DNA from: an uncultured Pseudomonadota bacterium
GTDB taxonomy: Bacteria; Pseudomonadota; Alphaproteobacteria; Rs-D84
Reading direction: 5' to 3'
Length of the DNA stretch: 20,328 nt
NCBI GenBank assembly: GCA_902776515.1
Contig: CACYQE010000012.1
Span: 1 to 20,328, forward strand
Position 1 is the first letter of the stretch; each line of letters opens with the position of its first letter. Below, one piece after another: positions 8,223-15,496 of this stretch. The position numbers were made by a program, and so were the translations under genes. The notes below the pieces were generated by a model that made no database searches, was not told where the DNA came from, and saw only the letters and a program-made list of their open reading frames with translations.

Positions 8223-9046
8223 TGAAACATTTTGTGTTGCTTTTTGGAATTTTTACGTTTTTCGCCATACCAACTGTTTGGGCCGATGATGATTATGATT
8301 TTGTAGAAATGCCCGATTCTGGCGATGTCAGCGATGCTGGTGATATCGACACTTATGATATGACCACATCTGGGGGTGATGATATTGAATGTGCATTAAC
8401 AAGTGTGGCAATCAATGCGGATTCTGAACCTATTGCTGTTGCGAACTTTGATATTGCCGGGATTATGGTTGGTATGAGTTTTGAAGATGTCCAAATCGCT
8501 GTCCGTGAAAATGGCCTGTATGTTCCAACAGCGAAAAACAATATTATTTATTCACTGCACCAAGATTGGCGACACAATTTAGATTATGAATGTCGTCAAA
8601 GAAAGATTTTTGCACCAAAGCAACTGGAAAACTGTATTCGTTCATTGGCAAAAAACCGCGGTTTGTTGTATGCATCTGAAATGCATCTGATTCGTGAAAG
8701 AACCGGTGAAACCATTGATGTTTATTTTACCAGCAACGCCACCGATAACACTGTTTGGAAAATTGTTTATAAAAATGATGTTAACGAGGTTGAAGGTGAT
8801 GCAAAAAAATTCGCTGTTCAACGGGAACGAAAAATTATGGCTTTTTGGCAAAATATTTTGGATAAATATGGCGTTCCAAATTCGGATACTGATAAATGGG
8901 TCAGTTCTGATAACGCCTACGACCCAATGATGACGGCATATTACGGTCAATTGGAATTAACAGATTGCGGCAGATATGCAGATGACGATTCAAAAAACAC
9001 AATTCAAGCAAAAGATAATTTTGTTGCAAAGCCTTATGCGTTCTAG
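8222..9046 (+). CDS. Secreted acidic protein of unknown function
   Basis: 274 residues. A signal peptide (MKHFVLLFGIFTFFAIPTVWA) precedes a strongly acidic stretch rich in Asp and Gly (about 22-58). The folded part begins near residue 75 with ANFDIAGIMVGMSFEDVQIA, a phrase like that in small periplasmic or lipoprotein modules where a signature G-M-S/T-x-x-x-V/A-x-x opens a BamE/SmpA-like fold. This likeness covers only that phrase. Later blocks (LDYECRQRKIFAP, ENCIRSLAKNRGLLY, WQNILDKYGVPNSDTDKW) are unknown to me. ATG 8222 shares its A with the preceding TGA, so it is translationally coupled to the VirB8-like pair and probably acts in the same envelope structure. Confidence 0.8.
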   Translation: MKHFVLLFGIFTFFAIPTVWADDDYDFVEMPDSGDVSDAGDIDTYDMTTSGGDDIECALTSVAINADSEPIAVANFDIAGIMVGMSFEDVQIAVRENGLYVPTAKNNIIYSLHQDWRHNLDYECRQRKIFAPKQLENCIRSLAKNRGLLYASEMHLIRERTGETIDVYFTSNATDNTVWKIVYKNDVNEVEGDAKKFAVQRERKIMAFWQNILDKYGVPNSDTDKWVSSDNAYDPMMTAYYGQLELTDCGRYADDDSKNTIQAKDNFVAKPYAF

Positions 9047-9049
9047 GAA

Positions 9050-9391
9050 ATGAATACTTATAAAACTGGTCTTTTTTCCGAGTGGGTGGCACGTGTGTTT
9101 TTGAGGCTTCACGGATTTAAAATAATATCTAACCGATATATAACAGGTCGAAACACAAATCGTGCCGAAATAGATATTATTGCAAAACGCGGAAATCTAA
9201 TTATTTTTGTCGAAGTAAAACACCGAAAAACGATTCAAGCTGCGTGGGGTGCCATATCAAACGCCCAAATCAACCGTTTGCGTTTGGCAGCAGAAACCTT
9301 TTTAATGAAAAAGCGGTGGTCAGGGGATGCACGATTTGATGTAATCGCGATTTATGGTTGGCACATTAGCTGGATAAAAAATGCATTTTAA
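9050..9391 (+). CDS. yraN: UPF0102 family protein YraN (endonuclease-like fold)
   Basis: 113 residues, the normal family size. The conserved pattern is GLFSEWVARVFLRLHGFKII, then NRAEIDIIAKRGNLIIFVEVKHRK. Glu40, Asp42, Glu55 and Lys57 match the E-x-D...E-x-K core of restriction-endonuclease-like folds. The cellular role of YraN is not settled; a nuclease function is suspected from the fold. It starts 3 bp after the previous stop with GGAA just upstream. The C-terminal part (ISNAQINRLRLAAETFLM, DARFDVIAI) is also typical of the family. Confidence 0.92.
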   Translation: MNTYKTGLFSEWVARVFLRLHGFKIISNRYITGRNTNRAEIDIIAKRGNLIIFVEVKHRKTIQAAWGAISNAQINRLRLAAETFLMKKRWSGDARFDVIAIYGWHISWIKNAF

Positions 9392-9397
9392 AAATAC

Positions 9398-9426
9398 TTG
9401 CAAAAATACTTCGTTATGAATATAAT
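9398..9426 (+). promoter_or_regulatory. Sigma-70 promoter of the 49-residue lipoprotein gene
   Basis: TTGCAA (9398-9403), exactly 17 bp, then a perfect TATAAT (9421-9426). Predicted start near 9433, about 27 nt before ATG 9460. Confidence 0.8.
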
Positions 9427-9459
9427 CCCTGTGCATCAAAAAATCTAAAAGGAGAAAAC

Positions 9460-9609
9460 ATGAAAAAAGTTATATTAGCTTTGTTTGCTGTTATGACATT
9501 AGCGGCATGCACCGGTTCTTACAAATCTGGTAATTGTGAATATCATTTCTTGTTACACAAAGATATTTCTATTTCCAAAATTATTGGTAACGCTACTGGC
9601 GGTTGCTAA
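9460..9609 (+). CDS. Very small lipoprotein of unknown function
   Basis: 49 residues from ATG 9460 (AAAAGGAGAAAAC upstream) to TAA 9607-9609. MKKVILALFAVMTLAAC is a lipoprotein signal with lipobox LAAC, lipidated Cys17. The mature part is only 33 residues and carries Cys26 and a C-terminal Cys49. It has its own near-consensus promoter and an immediate terminator, so it should be an abundant monocistronic message. The type resembles small entericidin-like or structural lipoproteins in size only; there is no sequence match that I recognise. It marks the last + strand gene before the phage block. Confidence 0.8.
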   Translation: MKKVILALFAVMTLAACTGSYKSGNCEYHFLLHKDISISKIIGNATGGC

Positions 9610-9616
9610 AAACATA

Positions 9617-9650
9617 AAATCCCGCATAATGCGGGATTTTTTATTTTATT
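9617..9650. terminator. Bidirectional terminator between the lipoprotein gene and the phage operon
   Basis: AAATCCCGC (9617-9625) pairs with GCGGGATTT (9631-9639), with ATAAT as loop. On + it is followed by TTTTATTTTATT; on - by TTATGTTTTT. It ends the lipoprotein message and the convergent phage operon, whose last stop codon is at 9641-9643. Confidence 0.85.
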
Positions 9651-9898
9651 ACTGCGGTTTTTATCAGTGTTAAATCTTCCTTGATTCCATCTATTTTTAA
9701 TTGCAATTGCCCTATTCCACTTTCTAACACAGTTGTTCGATTTTCTAGTGCCGTTATACGTGTGGTTAATCTGTCTATTTCAACCAAAGAATTATCCTGG
9801 CGGGCAACCCAATAAATCAATCCCGCGATAAAGGCTATTAAAAACCAACCCCCTCGCAAGAGTTCGATAAAACTTTGAATACCGTTACGCTTTTGCAT
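9641..9898 (-). CDS. Small phage membrane protein with coiled coil (holin/spanin-type candidate)
   Basis: 85 residues. One membrane helix near residues 14-31 (RGGWFLIAFIAGLIYWVA) is followed by a heptad-rich coiled coil from about 38 to 80 (IDRLTTRITALENRTTVLE and onward). AGAGGAAAATCAA precedes ATG 9898, which overlaps the end of the Bbp19-like gene. It is the last gene of the structural operon. The layout would suit a lysis accessory or membrane protein, but no family is recognisable, and no endolysin lies nearby. Confidence 0.65.
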   Translation of the reverse strand: MQKRNGIQSFIELLRGGWFLIAFIAGLIYWVARQDNSLVEIDRLTTRITALENRTTVLESGIGQLQLKIDGIKEDLTLIKTAVIK

Positions 9899-10091
9899 TT
9901 GATTTTCCTCTGTGTATCATTTGCTCAATTTGATGAACCAGTGCACGTTGACCTTCAACGAATCGCAATTCGGATTCGTTTGCGTTTGGACCAAGCACAC
10001 GTTCAATGGTTATCTTTCGCAAATGCTTAATAACCAACTCACCTGATACACCCGCAAAAACTTTTGCATATATCAATTCTATATCTTTCAT
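9885..10091 (-). CDS. Bbp19-like small phage protein
   Basis: 68 residues. The pattern of a GELVIKHL block near the N-terminus and VEGQRALVHQIEQMI near the C-terminus matches my recollection of the small family named after Bbp19 of the podovirus BPP-1, whose members sit beside portal genes; its function is not known to me. It starts 12 bp after the portal stop (ATG 10091 behind a CCAGGTT sequence) and its end overlaps the next gene by 14 bp. The identification rests on motif memory plus position. Confidence 0.6.
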   Translation of the reverse strand: MKDIELIYAKVFAGVSGELVIKHLRKITIERVLGPNANESELRFVEGQRALVHQIEQMIHRGKSNAKA

Positions 10092-10103
10092 AACCTGGGC
10101 CCC

Positions 10104-11330
10104 TTAAATTATTTCATCATTTTCCGCAACCATTTGTGCAATTGGTGCAATGTATTTAAGTTCTGCATCGCTGTTCAAAGATATTTTTTCAATAACACCC
10201 CTGCGTGACAAAATCTGTAATCCACGATCACACAATGGGCGAATAAATTCATGCAACAGCCGTCCATAGGTTGCACCCAAAATACGTAACATATCTGCAT
10301 TACGTGCCAATATCTCGGTTGCTGTCATCTCTTTTTCAGATAACAGCCCTAACCGGTCGGCAAGCAAAGTATGACGAATACGTTCACGCAAATCTTTTAA
10401 AATTATTTGCGATACGTCAAAATTTGCACCACTGGTCAATGGTGTTAATCCCGAACTGCCCACGGCTTTTGGAATAATCGCCCCAGGTGTTAAATTTATA
10501 TTACCAAGATTTATAACACCATCATCATCAGCCTGCCATATACCACTGACGGCGATAGTTGCGTTTTTTAATACTAATTCGACAACTTTGTTTGCTGTTT
10601 TGATATCTGGCAACGCACGCAGCACTGGTCCATATCCATATTGTTCGCCACTGGTTACCGCCCAACGAAAAATTAAATATGGATTCGTTTCAAAAACGCC
10701 ACGCGAAACAATGTTATTTTCTAAATCGCCACCAACATCCAACCAAGCTGTAAACTCTTGTCCAACCAAGGCTTGGACCAATCGTAATTCCATATCAGGG
10801 TTTTGCTTTATTTTATCACGAATTTCACGTGTTGGAACCCAATCGGGATAGCGTTCCGAAACATCTTGGGCTGATACAGATGCGGTATGAAATATCGCAT
10901 TTGGTAAAATTGCTATGTCGGTCATAGGTATCGCAGTGAACGAAAAGGCACTGGATGAACCTATGGGTGATTCAGACATAAATAAACAGGCTGTTCCTAA
11001 AACAACCAAATCCATATAGCACTGATGAATCGTTGTATAAAAATTTGAATCGTTTAGATTGGCCCGCAAACAAGCGGTCGCTTTTTCTGCATTGGGTGAT
11101 TCAGGACTTTCCGGCACCAAATTTAACCACAAAGATTCCGGTGGTGTCAGTAAAGAATACATTGATGCAGCAAGATTATCCGCTGCATCCGATGCAGTTG
11201 CATCAAATAATGTTGCTAAATCCTCGTCAGATTTTGGCAATGTATATCTGCGTGCATCATTCCAACGCTTTAACCAAGGTTCACGCATATTCAATGCACG
11301 TGTATACATTTTTTGTAAATCATATTTCAT
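10104..11330 (-). CDS. Phage portal (head-tail connector) protein, podovirus type
   Basis: 408 residues. The portal ring occupies the capsid vertex through which DNA passes. The start at ATG 11330 (MKYDLQKMYTRALNMREPWL) is chosen because AAAAGGAGAAAAT lies just upstream; a longer open frame to 11447 would run into the terminase end and has no ribosome site. REPWLKRWNDARRYTLP and DNLAASMYSLLTPPESLWLNL are typical of head-to-tail connector proteins of T7/BPP-1-like podoviruses, and a long C-terminal section (MTATEILARNADMLRILGATYG) fits the family. At 408 residues it is shorter than the 500 or more common in the family. Its frame is undamaged. It follows the terminase nuclease half by 19 bp, the normal terminase-then-portal order. 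Confidence 0.8.
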   Translation of the reverse strand: MKYDLQKMYTRALNMREPWLKRWNDARRYTLPKSDEDLATLFDATASDAADNLAASMYSLLTPPESLWLNLVPESPESPNAEKATACLRANLNDSNFYTTIHQCYMDLVVLGTACLFMSESPIGSSSAFSFTAIPMTDIAILPNAIFHTASVSAQDVSERYPDWVPTREIRDKIKQNPDMELRLVQALVGQEFTAWLDVGGDLENNIVSRGVFETNPYLIFRWAVTSGEQYGYGPVLRALPDIKTANKVVELVLKNATIAVSGIWQADDDGVINLGNINLTPGAIIPKAVGSSGLTPLTSGANFDVSQIILKDLRERIRHTLLADRLGLLSEKEMTATEILARNADMLRILGATYGRLLHEFIRPLCDRGLQILSRRGVIEKISLNSDAELKYIAPIAQMVAENDEII

Positions 11331-11349
11331 ATTTTCTCCTTTTGATTTG

Positions 11350-12198
11350 TTACACGTTAAATTTCGTATTTGCAAAATATCTGGGCACACCGACACCAGA
11401 CGGATGAACAGGCACAAAATCACACGCAATTGCACCAGCAACCGCATCTAAACCATCGTCATGTTCCGAACTGCCCACAGGTGACCAAGCCAACATTTCT
11501 GATATTAATGGGGTCTGGGGAATTCTGGTGTGTGCATAAAGCCGCCCCGAAGATAACAATGGTTCCAGTGCATCCAAAATTCTGTCTTCTTTTTTGCGAT
11601 TGTTGTTTATTGGGCGGATTTGTATTCCATAACCCGTATTCAAAATTGTGTTTTTCATTATTTCTGGCAATGCACACCCCAAACCATTTGTTTCAATCGC
11701 CAGCAAACGCATATTATATCGGCGAACGAAATCTAGAACCTTGGAACATTGATAAGCCAACGGATATTCAACCCCATCCGGGACCAAGATATATAAAATA
11801 TCGTGCAAGAAAAACCGTTTGTTCTTATCATCTTTGTAAACCAATACACAAACACTGCTGTCGGCTGTTTTTCGTCCACTTGAAGGGTCCCAATAAATCG
11901 ATGCACCAGTTATAATATTTTCGCCAATTTTTGCGGTTTTTGCATCAAACTCTTGGTCATAAAACCTTAATCCCCCTGGATTCAGTCTGATTTTGTCTGT
12001 GGCGACATATTTCAGCATCATCTGAGCCGAAAAATGTCTTTCGCCGACCGTTTCACGCATTTGTTGAATTTTTTCGTTCGAAAAAAGGCCCGGCCAAACA
12101 GAATTTCCGTCATTATCTAATATGGGAATTTTTAATTCTTTATATCCCGATAAAAAAGGCGTTGAAAAAACATTTTTTTCATATACTATATCAGACAT
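11350..12198 (-). CDS. Terminase large subunit, C-terminal nuclease half (split gene)
   Basis: 282 residues from ATG 12198. TerL cuts concatemeric phage DNA with an RNase H-like nuclease domain and pumps it into the head with its ATPase domain. This piece holds only the nuclease part. After FLSGYKELKIP and SAQMMLKYV come the acidic active-site motifs: SIYWDPSSG (Asp104), LLAIETNG (Glu169) and EHDDGLDAVAG (Asp247/248 and Asp251). No stop or shift interrupts it. Homologues of this type, as I know them, run straight on from the GTPH motif of the ATPase domain into this region; here that ATPase half lies 3.3 kb away at 15468-16100. The open frame continues to 12291, but beyond 12198 it is only antisense to dnaB. 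ATG 12198 has no ribosome site and overlaps the dnaB ATG on the other strand. Confidence 0.85.
   Translation of the reverse strand: MSDIVYEKNVFSTPFLSGYKELKIPILDNDGNSVWPGLFSNEKIQQMRETVGERHFSAQMMLKYVATDKIRLNPGGLRFYDQEFDAKTAKIGENIITGASIYWDPSSGRKTADSSVCVLVYKDDKNKRFFLHDILYILVPDGVEYPLAYQCSKVLDFVRRYNMRLLAIETNGLGCALPEIMKNTILNTGYGIQIRPINNNRKKEDRILDALEPLLSSGRLYAHTRIPQTPLISEMLAWSPVGSSEHDDGLDAVAGAIACDFVPVHPSGVGVPRYFANTKFNV
12181..12192. repeat. Left copy of a 12-bp imperfect direct repeat bounding the terL insert
   Basis: ATATACTATATC on +, reading GAT-ATA-GTA-TAT (D-I-V-Y, codons 3-6) in the terL frame. It matches the right copy at 15519-15530 at 10 of 12 positions, in the same orientation and codon phase. 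Confidence 0.5.
12182..12187 (+). promoter_or_regulatory. Possible -10 element for dnaB, implying a leaderless or near-leaderless message
   Basis: TATACT (12182-12187) lies 9 bp before the dnaB ATG at 12197, so transcription would start at about the A of the start codon. TTGAAA at 12162-12167 is a possible -35 box but is only 14 bp away, which is short. No Shine-Dalgarno sequence lies before 12197. Confidence 0.3.
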
Positions 12199-13741
12199 GG
12201 ACTTTACTCCCAAAACTTTACCTACGAATATAGAAGCCGAACAAGCCGTTCTGGCCGCGGTTTTGATGCAAAATCGTGCATTGGAACGCATTTCTGAATT
12301 TCTTAAACCCGAAGATTTTTCCCACCCCGCACATCAGGAAATTTACAAACTTGCATTGCGTCAGTTTGCGGCCGGGATTCCATTTGATGTTATCACCGTT
12401 AAAAATTACCTTGAACAACAGGGGACACTGGAATCTGTTGGTGGTATCGATTATTTAACAGAATTAGCGGGTGCCGGTGCAACTGTTGTGAATGTTGAAC
12501 AATACGGACGAATCGTTCACGAAAACGCAATGCGGCGTCAGTTAATCAACCTGGCCCAGGAAATAAACGATTCAGCGTTTGTAGAAGATTTGGACAATCC
12601 TGTATCAACCCAAATTGAAGTTGCCGAACAAAAATTGTTCAATATGGCCACCGCCGGGGAAACAGGACGCGACATAACACCAATCGCATCTGCATTGAAA
12701 AGTGCTTTATTAGAAGCCGAAATAGCATATAAAGCAGACGGTAAACTTTCCGGATTAACCACAGGGCTTAACGATTTAGACCAGGCCATCAGCGGTCTGC
12801 ATAAATCAAATTTAATTATTGTTGCGGGCCGTCCCGGTATGGGAAAAACGGCATTGGCGATGAACATTGCTTTTAACGCCGCAAACGCTATATATTCTGG
12901 GCGTGCGAACACACAATACAAGGGTGCGGTTGCTTTTTTCAGCCTTGAAATGGGTCAATCGGAATTGGCGGCACGTGTTTTATCGTCCCAGGCACGAATC
13001 CCTGCAACATCTATGCGGAGCGGAACTTTGACGGACGAAGATTTCTTGAAAATGACCCAATTTTCGGATGCAATCAGTCAAATTCCATTGTTTATTGATG
13101 ACACGCCCAGTATGTCTGTTCCTATGATTCGTACACGGGCACGCCGTTTAGCACGTAAATATGGTGGCATCGCATTAATTGTCGTTGATTATTTACAGTT
13201 AATAACTTCACCGGGCGGCAAAAACAAGGACAACCGCGTTCAAGAATTGTCCGAAATCACCCGCGGATTAAAAATGCTGGCCAAGGAATTGAATGTTCCT
13301 GTCATCGCATTATCTCAATTATCACGCAGTGTCGAATCGCGTGATGATAAACGGCCCCAGTTATCTGATTTGCGTGATTCGGGTTCAATCGAACAAGATG
13401 CTGACATCGTTATGTTTACATATCGCGAAGAATACTATTTACAAAATCGCGATCCATCGCAACGCTTGTCAAACACCACAAATTCAAATATGGTCGAAAC
13501 ATGGCAAAACCGTCTGAACCGTGCCAAAGACAAGGCGGATATCATCATCGGTAAAAACCGTCATGGCCGCACAGACACAATTCATTTGGCGTTTTTGGCC
13601 GAGTTTAGTTTGTTTGATAATTTGCAAGATAATCAAAACACACCTTATATTCCGGACACACCTGGACCGGTCGGTGAAACAAACAGTGGTGAATTTCAAC
13701 CAATTGATGTTAACGCAATTCCGGACGATATAACTTTATAA
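12197..13741 (+). CDS. dnaB: Replicative DNA helicase DnaB
   Basis: 514 residues, full length. DnaB is the hexameric helicase that opens the chromosomal replication fork. The N-terminal primase-interaction domain starts LPTNIEAEQAVLAAVL; the RecA-like domain has Walker A GRPGMGKT (211-218), Walker B VVDYLQL (329-335), the block ALSQLSRSVESRDDKRPQLSD, and DSGSIEQDADIVMFTYREE. The extra segment before KADIIIGKNRHG is typical of alphaproteobacterial chromosomal DnaB, which argues for a host rather than a phage helicase. ATG 12197 gives the family N-terminus; the longer frame from 12122 would translate antisense terL. There is no Shine-Dalgarno sequence, and the upstream DNA is terL coding sequence. 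68 bp separate it from the regulator gene. Confidence 0.95.
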   Translation: MDFTPKTLPTNIEAEQAVLAAVLMQNRALERISEFLKPEDFSHPAHQEIYKLALRQFAAGIPFDVITVKNYLEQQGTLESVGGIDYLTELAGAGATVVNVEQYGRIVHENAMRRQLINLAQEINDSAFVEDLDNPVSTQIEVAEQKLFNMATAGETGRDITPIASALKSALLEAEIAYKADGKLSGLTTGLNDLDQAISGLHKSNLIIVAGRPGMGKTALAMNIAFNAANAIYSGRANTQYKGAVAFFSLEMGQSELAARVLSSQARIPATSMRSGTLTDEDFLKMTQFSDAISQIPLFIDDTPSMSVPMIRTRARRLARKYGGIALIVVDYLQLITSPGGKNKDNRVQELSEITRGLKMLAKELNVPVIALSQLSRSVESRDDKRPQLSDLRDSGSIEQDADIVMFTYREEYYLQNRDPSQRLSNTTNSNMVETWQNRLNRAKDKADIIIGKNRHGRTDTIHLAFLAEFSLFDNLQDNQNTPYIPDTPGPVGETNSGEFQPIDVNAIPDDITL

Positions 13742-13751
13742 ATTATTTTTC

Positions 13752-13788
13752 TTGCCAACTTTCATAAAATTGACTATCATTTTGTCAA
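13752..13788 (+). promoter_or_regulatory. Promoter and possible operator of the HTH regulator gene
   Basis: TTGCCA (13752-13757), 17 bp, TATCAT (13775-13780). An inverted repeat TTGAC-N9-GTCAA (13770-13774 and 13784-13788) brackets the -10 box, a position suited to an autorepression operator for the XRE-type protein encoded just downstream. Confidence 0.4.
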
Positions 13789-13809
13789 GGTTACAGAAGG
13801 AGACGACAC

Positions 13810-14820
13810 ATGGCTCAGGAAGAAATAATTTTTCCAAATAACATTCGAAACATTCGTTTGGCACGTGGTATGAAAATGACTGAACTTGCACGCCGTTCAA
13901 ATTTATCTTTGTCAGCGGTGTCAAAAATTGAAAAGGGTGTTCGCAGACTTAACCAAAACCAACTGTTAAATATCTGTAACATCTTGGAATGTAAACTGTC
14001 TGACATTTTCATCAAGGACACTGACGATGTCGCCACCAAATGGCAGGCTGAAATTACACGCCGTATGAATGACAACGAAAACAATGGGTTAAAAGTGTTT
14101 GGTACGGGTTTGCGTAAAATACGTCAACAATCTGGTAAAACAATTGCCCAGGCCGCAAAAGATGCCGGTATGACACTTTCTGTATATCACAAGATAGAAG
14201 TCGGTCAACGCGAAGTTTATAAAAACGAAATCGAACCTTTGGCACGTTCTTTTGCACATTCTGTTGACAGTATGTTCGATAAAATCGCAACACTTTATAA
14301 ATCCGGCGAATTAACCAAGCAAATGAACAAGGTCAAAGAACGTGTTAAATCTGTTTTGGTTCCAAGTGATTCTGCATCTGATTTGGATGATATGCGTGGA
14401 CATTTATATGGTGCAAAACTTTATGACAACGCACGCAGAAAACTGGTTCCTGTGTTCGGTAATCCCGAAGGCAAAGCCATTTCTTTCAAAAAATCTGATA
14501 CAACTATGATTGTTGCCCCGGCAAGTCTTGAAGGTCGCCGTGGTGTTTACGCGGTTGTTCCAAACTCGAAACGTTTGGGTGGATTTATACCGGAAAAATC
14601 TTATGTTTTTGTCGATATCAAGGCCACTGTGAAACCTGGTGATTTAGCAGTGTTTATTGATGAAGATTTCAAAGATTTAAAATCAGAACAACAAACAACT
14701 GCACAAATCGCAATTGTTCGTAATGATTCCAAGGGTAAAACATATGGTCAAATCGTTTCACCCGAAGAAAAGATTACCGCAAAGACGATGCACAAGGTCA
14801 TTATGATTTTAACCGAGTAA
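13810..14820 (+). CDS. Double XRE-HTH transcriptional regulator with LexA/CI-like C-terminal domain
   Basis: 336 residues, preceded by AGAAGGAGACGACAC. The first HTH is at about 11-67 (NIRNIRLARGMKMTELARRS, LSAVSKIEKGVRRL), the second at about 96-150 (GLRKIRQQSGKTIAQAAKDA, LSVYHKIEVGQREV). Two XRE domains in one chain suggest recognition of a long or paired site. The C-terminal third (about 215-336) has the spacing of an S24/LexA-like domain: VYAVVPNSKRLGGFIPEKSYVFVDIKA then VKPGDLAVF. The Ser-Met pair expected for the self-cleaving serine is replaced by Ser-Lys, so peptidase activity is doubtful, although the dimerisation fold may remain. It resembles a CI-type repressor in architecture. A host regulator that simply travels with dnaB is equally possible. 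Confidence 0.85.
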   Translation: MAQEEIIFPNNIRNIRLARGMKMTELARRSNLSLSAVSKIEKGVRRLNQNQLLNICNILECKLSDIFIKDTDDVATKWQAEITRRMNDNENNGLKVFGTGLRKIRQQSGKTIAQAAKDAGMTLSVYHKIEVGQREVYKNEIEPLARSFAHSVDSMFDKIATLYKSGELTKQMNKVKERVKSVLVPSDSASDLDDMRGHLYGAKLYDNARRKLVPVFGNPEGKAISFKKSDTTMIVAPASLEGRRGVYAVVPNSKRLGGFIPEKSYVFVDIKATVKPGDLAVFIDEDFKDLKSEQQTTAQIAIVRNDSKGKTYGQIVSPEEKITAKTMHKVIMILTE

Positions 14821-14848
14821 TTCAATACCATCCGGGGGGGCAAGCGAG

Positions 14849-15496
14849 ATGAAAGCAAAAGCCAGTGCGGTTGCACAAAAACTGTTAAACCTTTATCGCC
14901 AAGAGCACGTGATTGTTGGTGGTTGGGCGGCGGTTAATCGTGTTTTTATTGCCGAAGCAACCCAGGAAGTTATCTCTGAATTACACGATTTACCGACCGG
15001 CAAAATGTTGGTTGCACACATTGCAAATTTACGCAATGGCACAACCCCCATGGATTCCATCGCACGTGAATTATTGCCGTATGGGGGGTTGATGGCGGAA
15101 ACATCGTTAAGCGTGTCGCTGTCTGACCAAGAATTGACACAGCTAACAGACGCGATAAACGAATTTAGCCCTGACAGGAACGGTTTAAAAAAGTTCGTTC
15201 AAACCCCAATTATATTACATTTCGGCGAAGAATGGGTGGTTGCCGCCCGGAATGCACTTGCGGGCAAATCCGAATTGTTGGAAAAATTTGATAAAATTGT
15301 TCGCAACAAGACGGCTTATGACCTGTGGGACAGTGCCAAAGAGATTATAAACAATCCAATCAATGACCGTGTCCGTGCCCAATTACAGGTTGATATGCCC
15401 GAATATGAAACATATTTGCCTATGTTTGGTGATGCAGGATACGAACTGTTAAACAAATTGCGTAATTTCACAAGTTCTTTACCTGCAAAGGATTAA
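14849..15496 (+). CDS. Unknown cytoplasmic protein in the dnaB insert
   Basis: 215 residues, no signal peptide or membrane helix. ATG 14849 lies 28 bp after the regulator stop; a run of seven G (14834-14840) just upstream may serve as ribosome site. The sequence looks mainly alpha-helical, with blocks VIVGGWAAVNRVFIAEATQE, TPIILHFGEEWVVAARNALA and MPEYETYLPMFGDAGYELLN. I do not recognise the family. Its last 29 bp overlap tail-to-tail with the terL ATPase half on the other strand, and no terminator follows it, so its transcript would run on as antisense to terL and the upstream phage genes. Confidence 0.8.
   Translation: MKAKASAVAQKLLNLYRQEHVIVGGWAAVNRVFIAEATQEVISELHDLPTGKMLVAHIANLRNGTTPMDSIARELLPYGGLMAETSLSVSLSDQELTQLTDAINEFSPDRNGLKKFVQTPIILHFGEEWVVAARNALAGKSELLEKFDKIVRNKTAYDLWDSAKEIINNPINDRVRAQLQVDMPEYETYLPMFGDAGYELLNKLRNFTSSLPAKD

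Noticed and set aside
11331..11447. Longer portal protein start
   Set aside because: It overlaps the end of terL and lacks a ribosome site, whereas ATG 11330 has AAAAGGAGAAAAT in front.
11059..11915. Long + strand frames across 11059-11451 and 11370-11915
   Set aside because: Both are shadows of the portal and terL nuclease codons on the other strand and contain no recognisable domain or ribosome site.
12122..12196. Upstream extension of dnaB from ATG 12122
   Set aside because: The added 25 residues are the antisense of conserved terL sequence, there is no ribosome site, and the DnaB family N-terminus begins at 12197.
12199..12291. N-terminal extension of the terL nuclease half
   Set aside because: It is the reverse strand of conserved dnaB codons; terminase-like sequence begins only within the first residues after ATG 12198.
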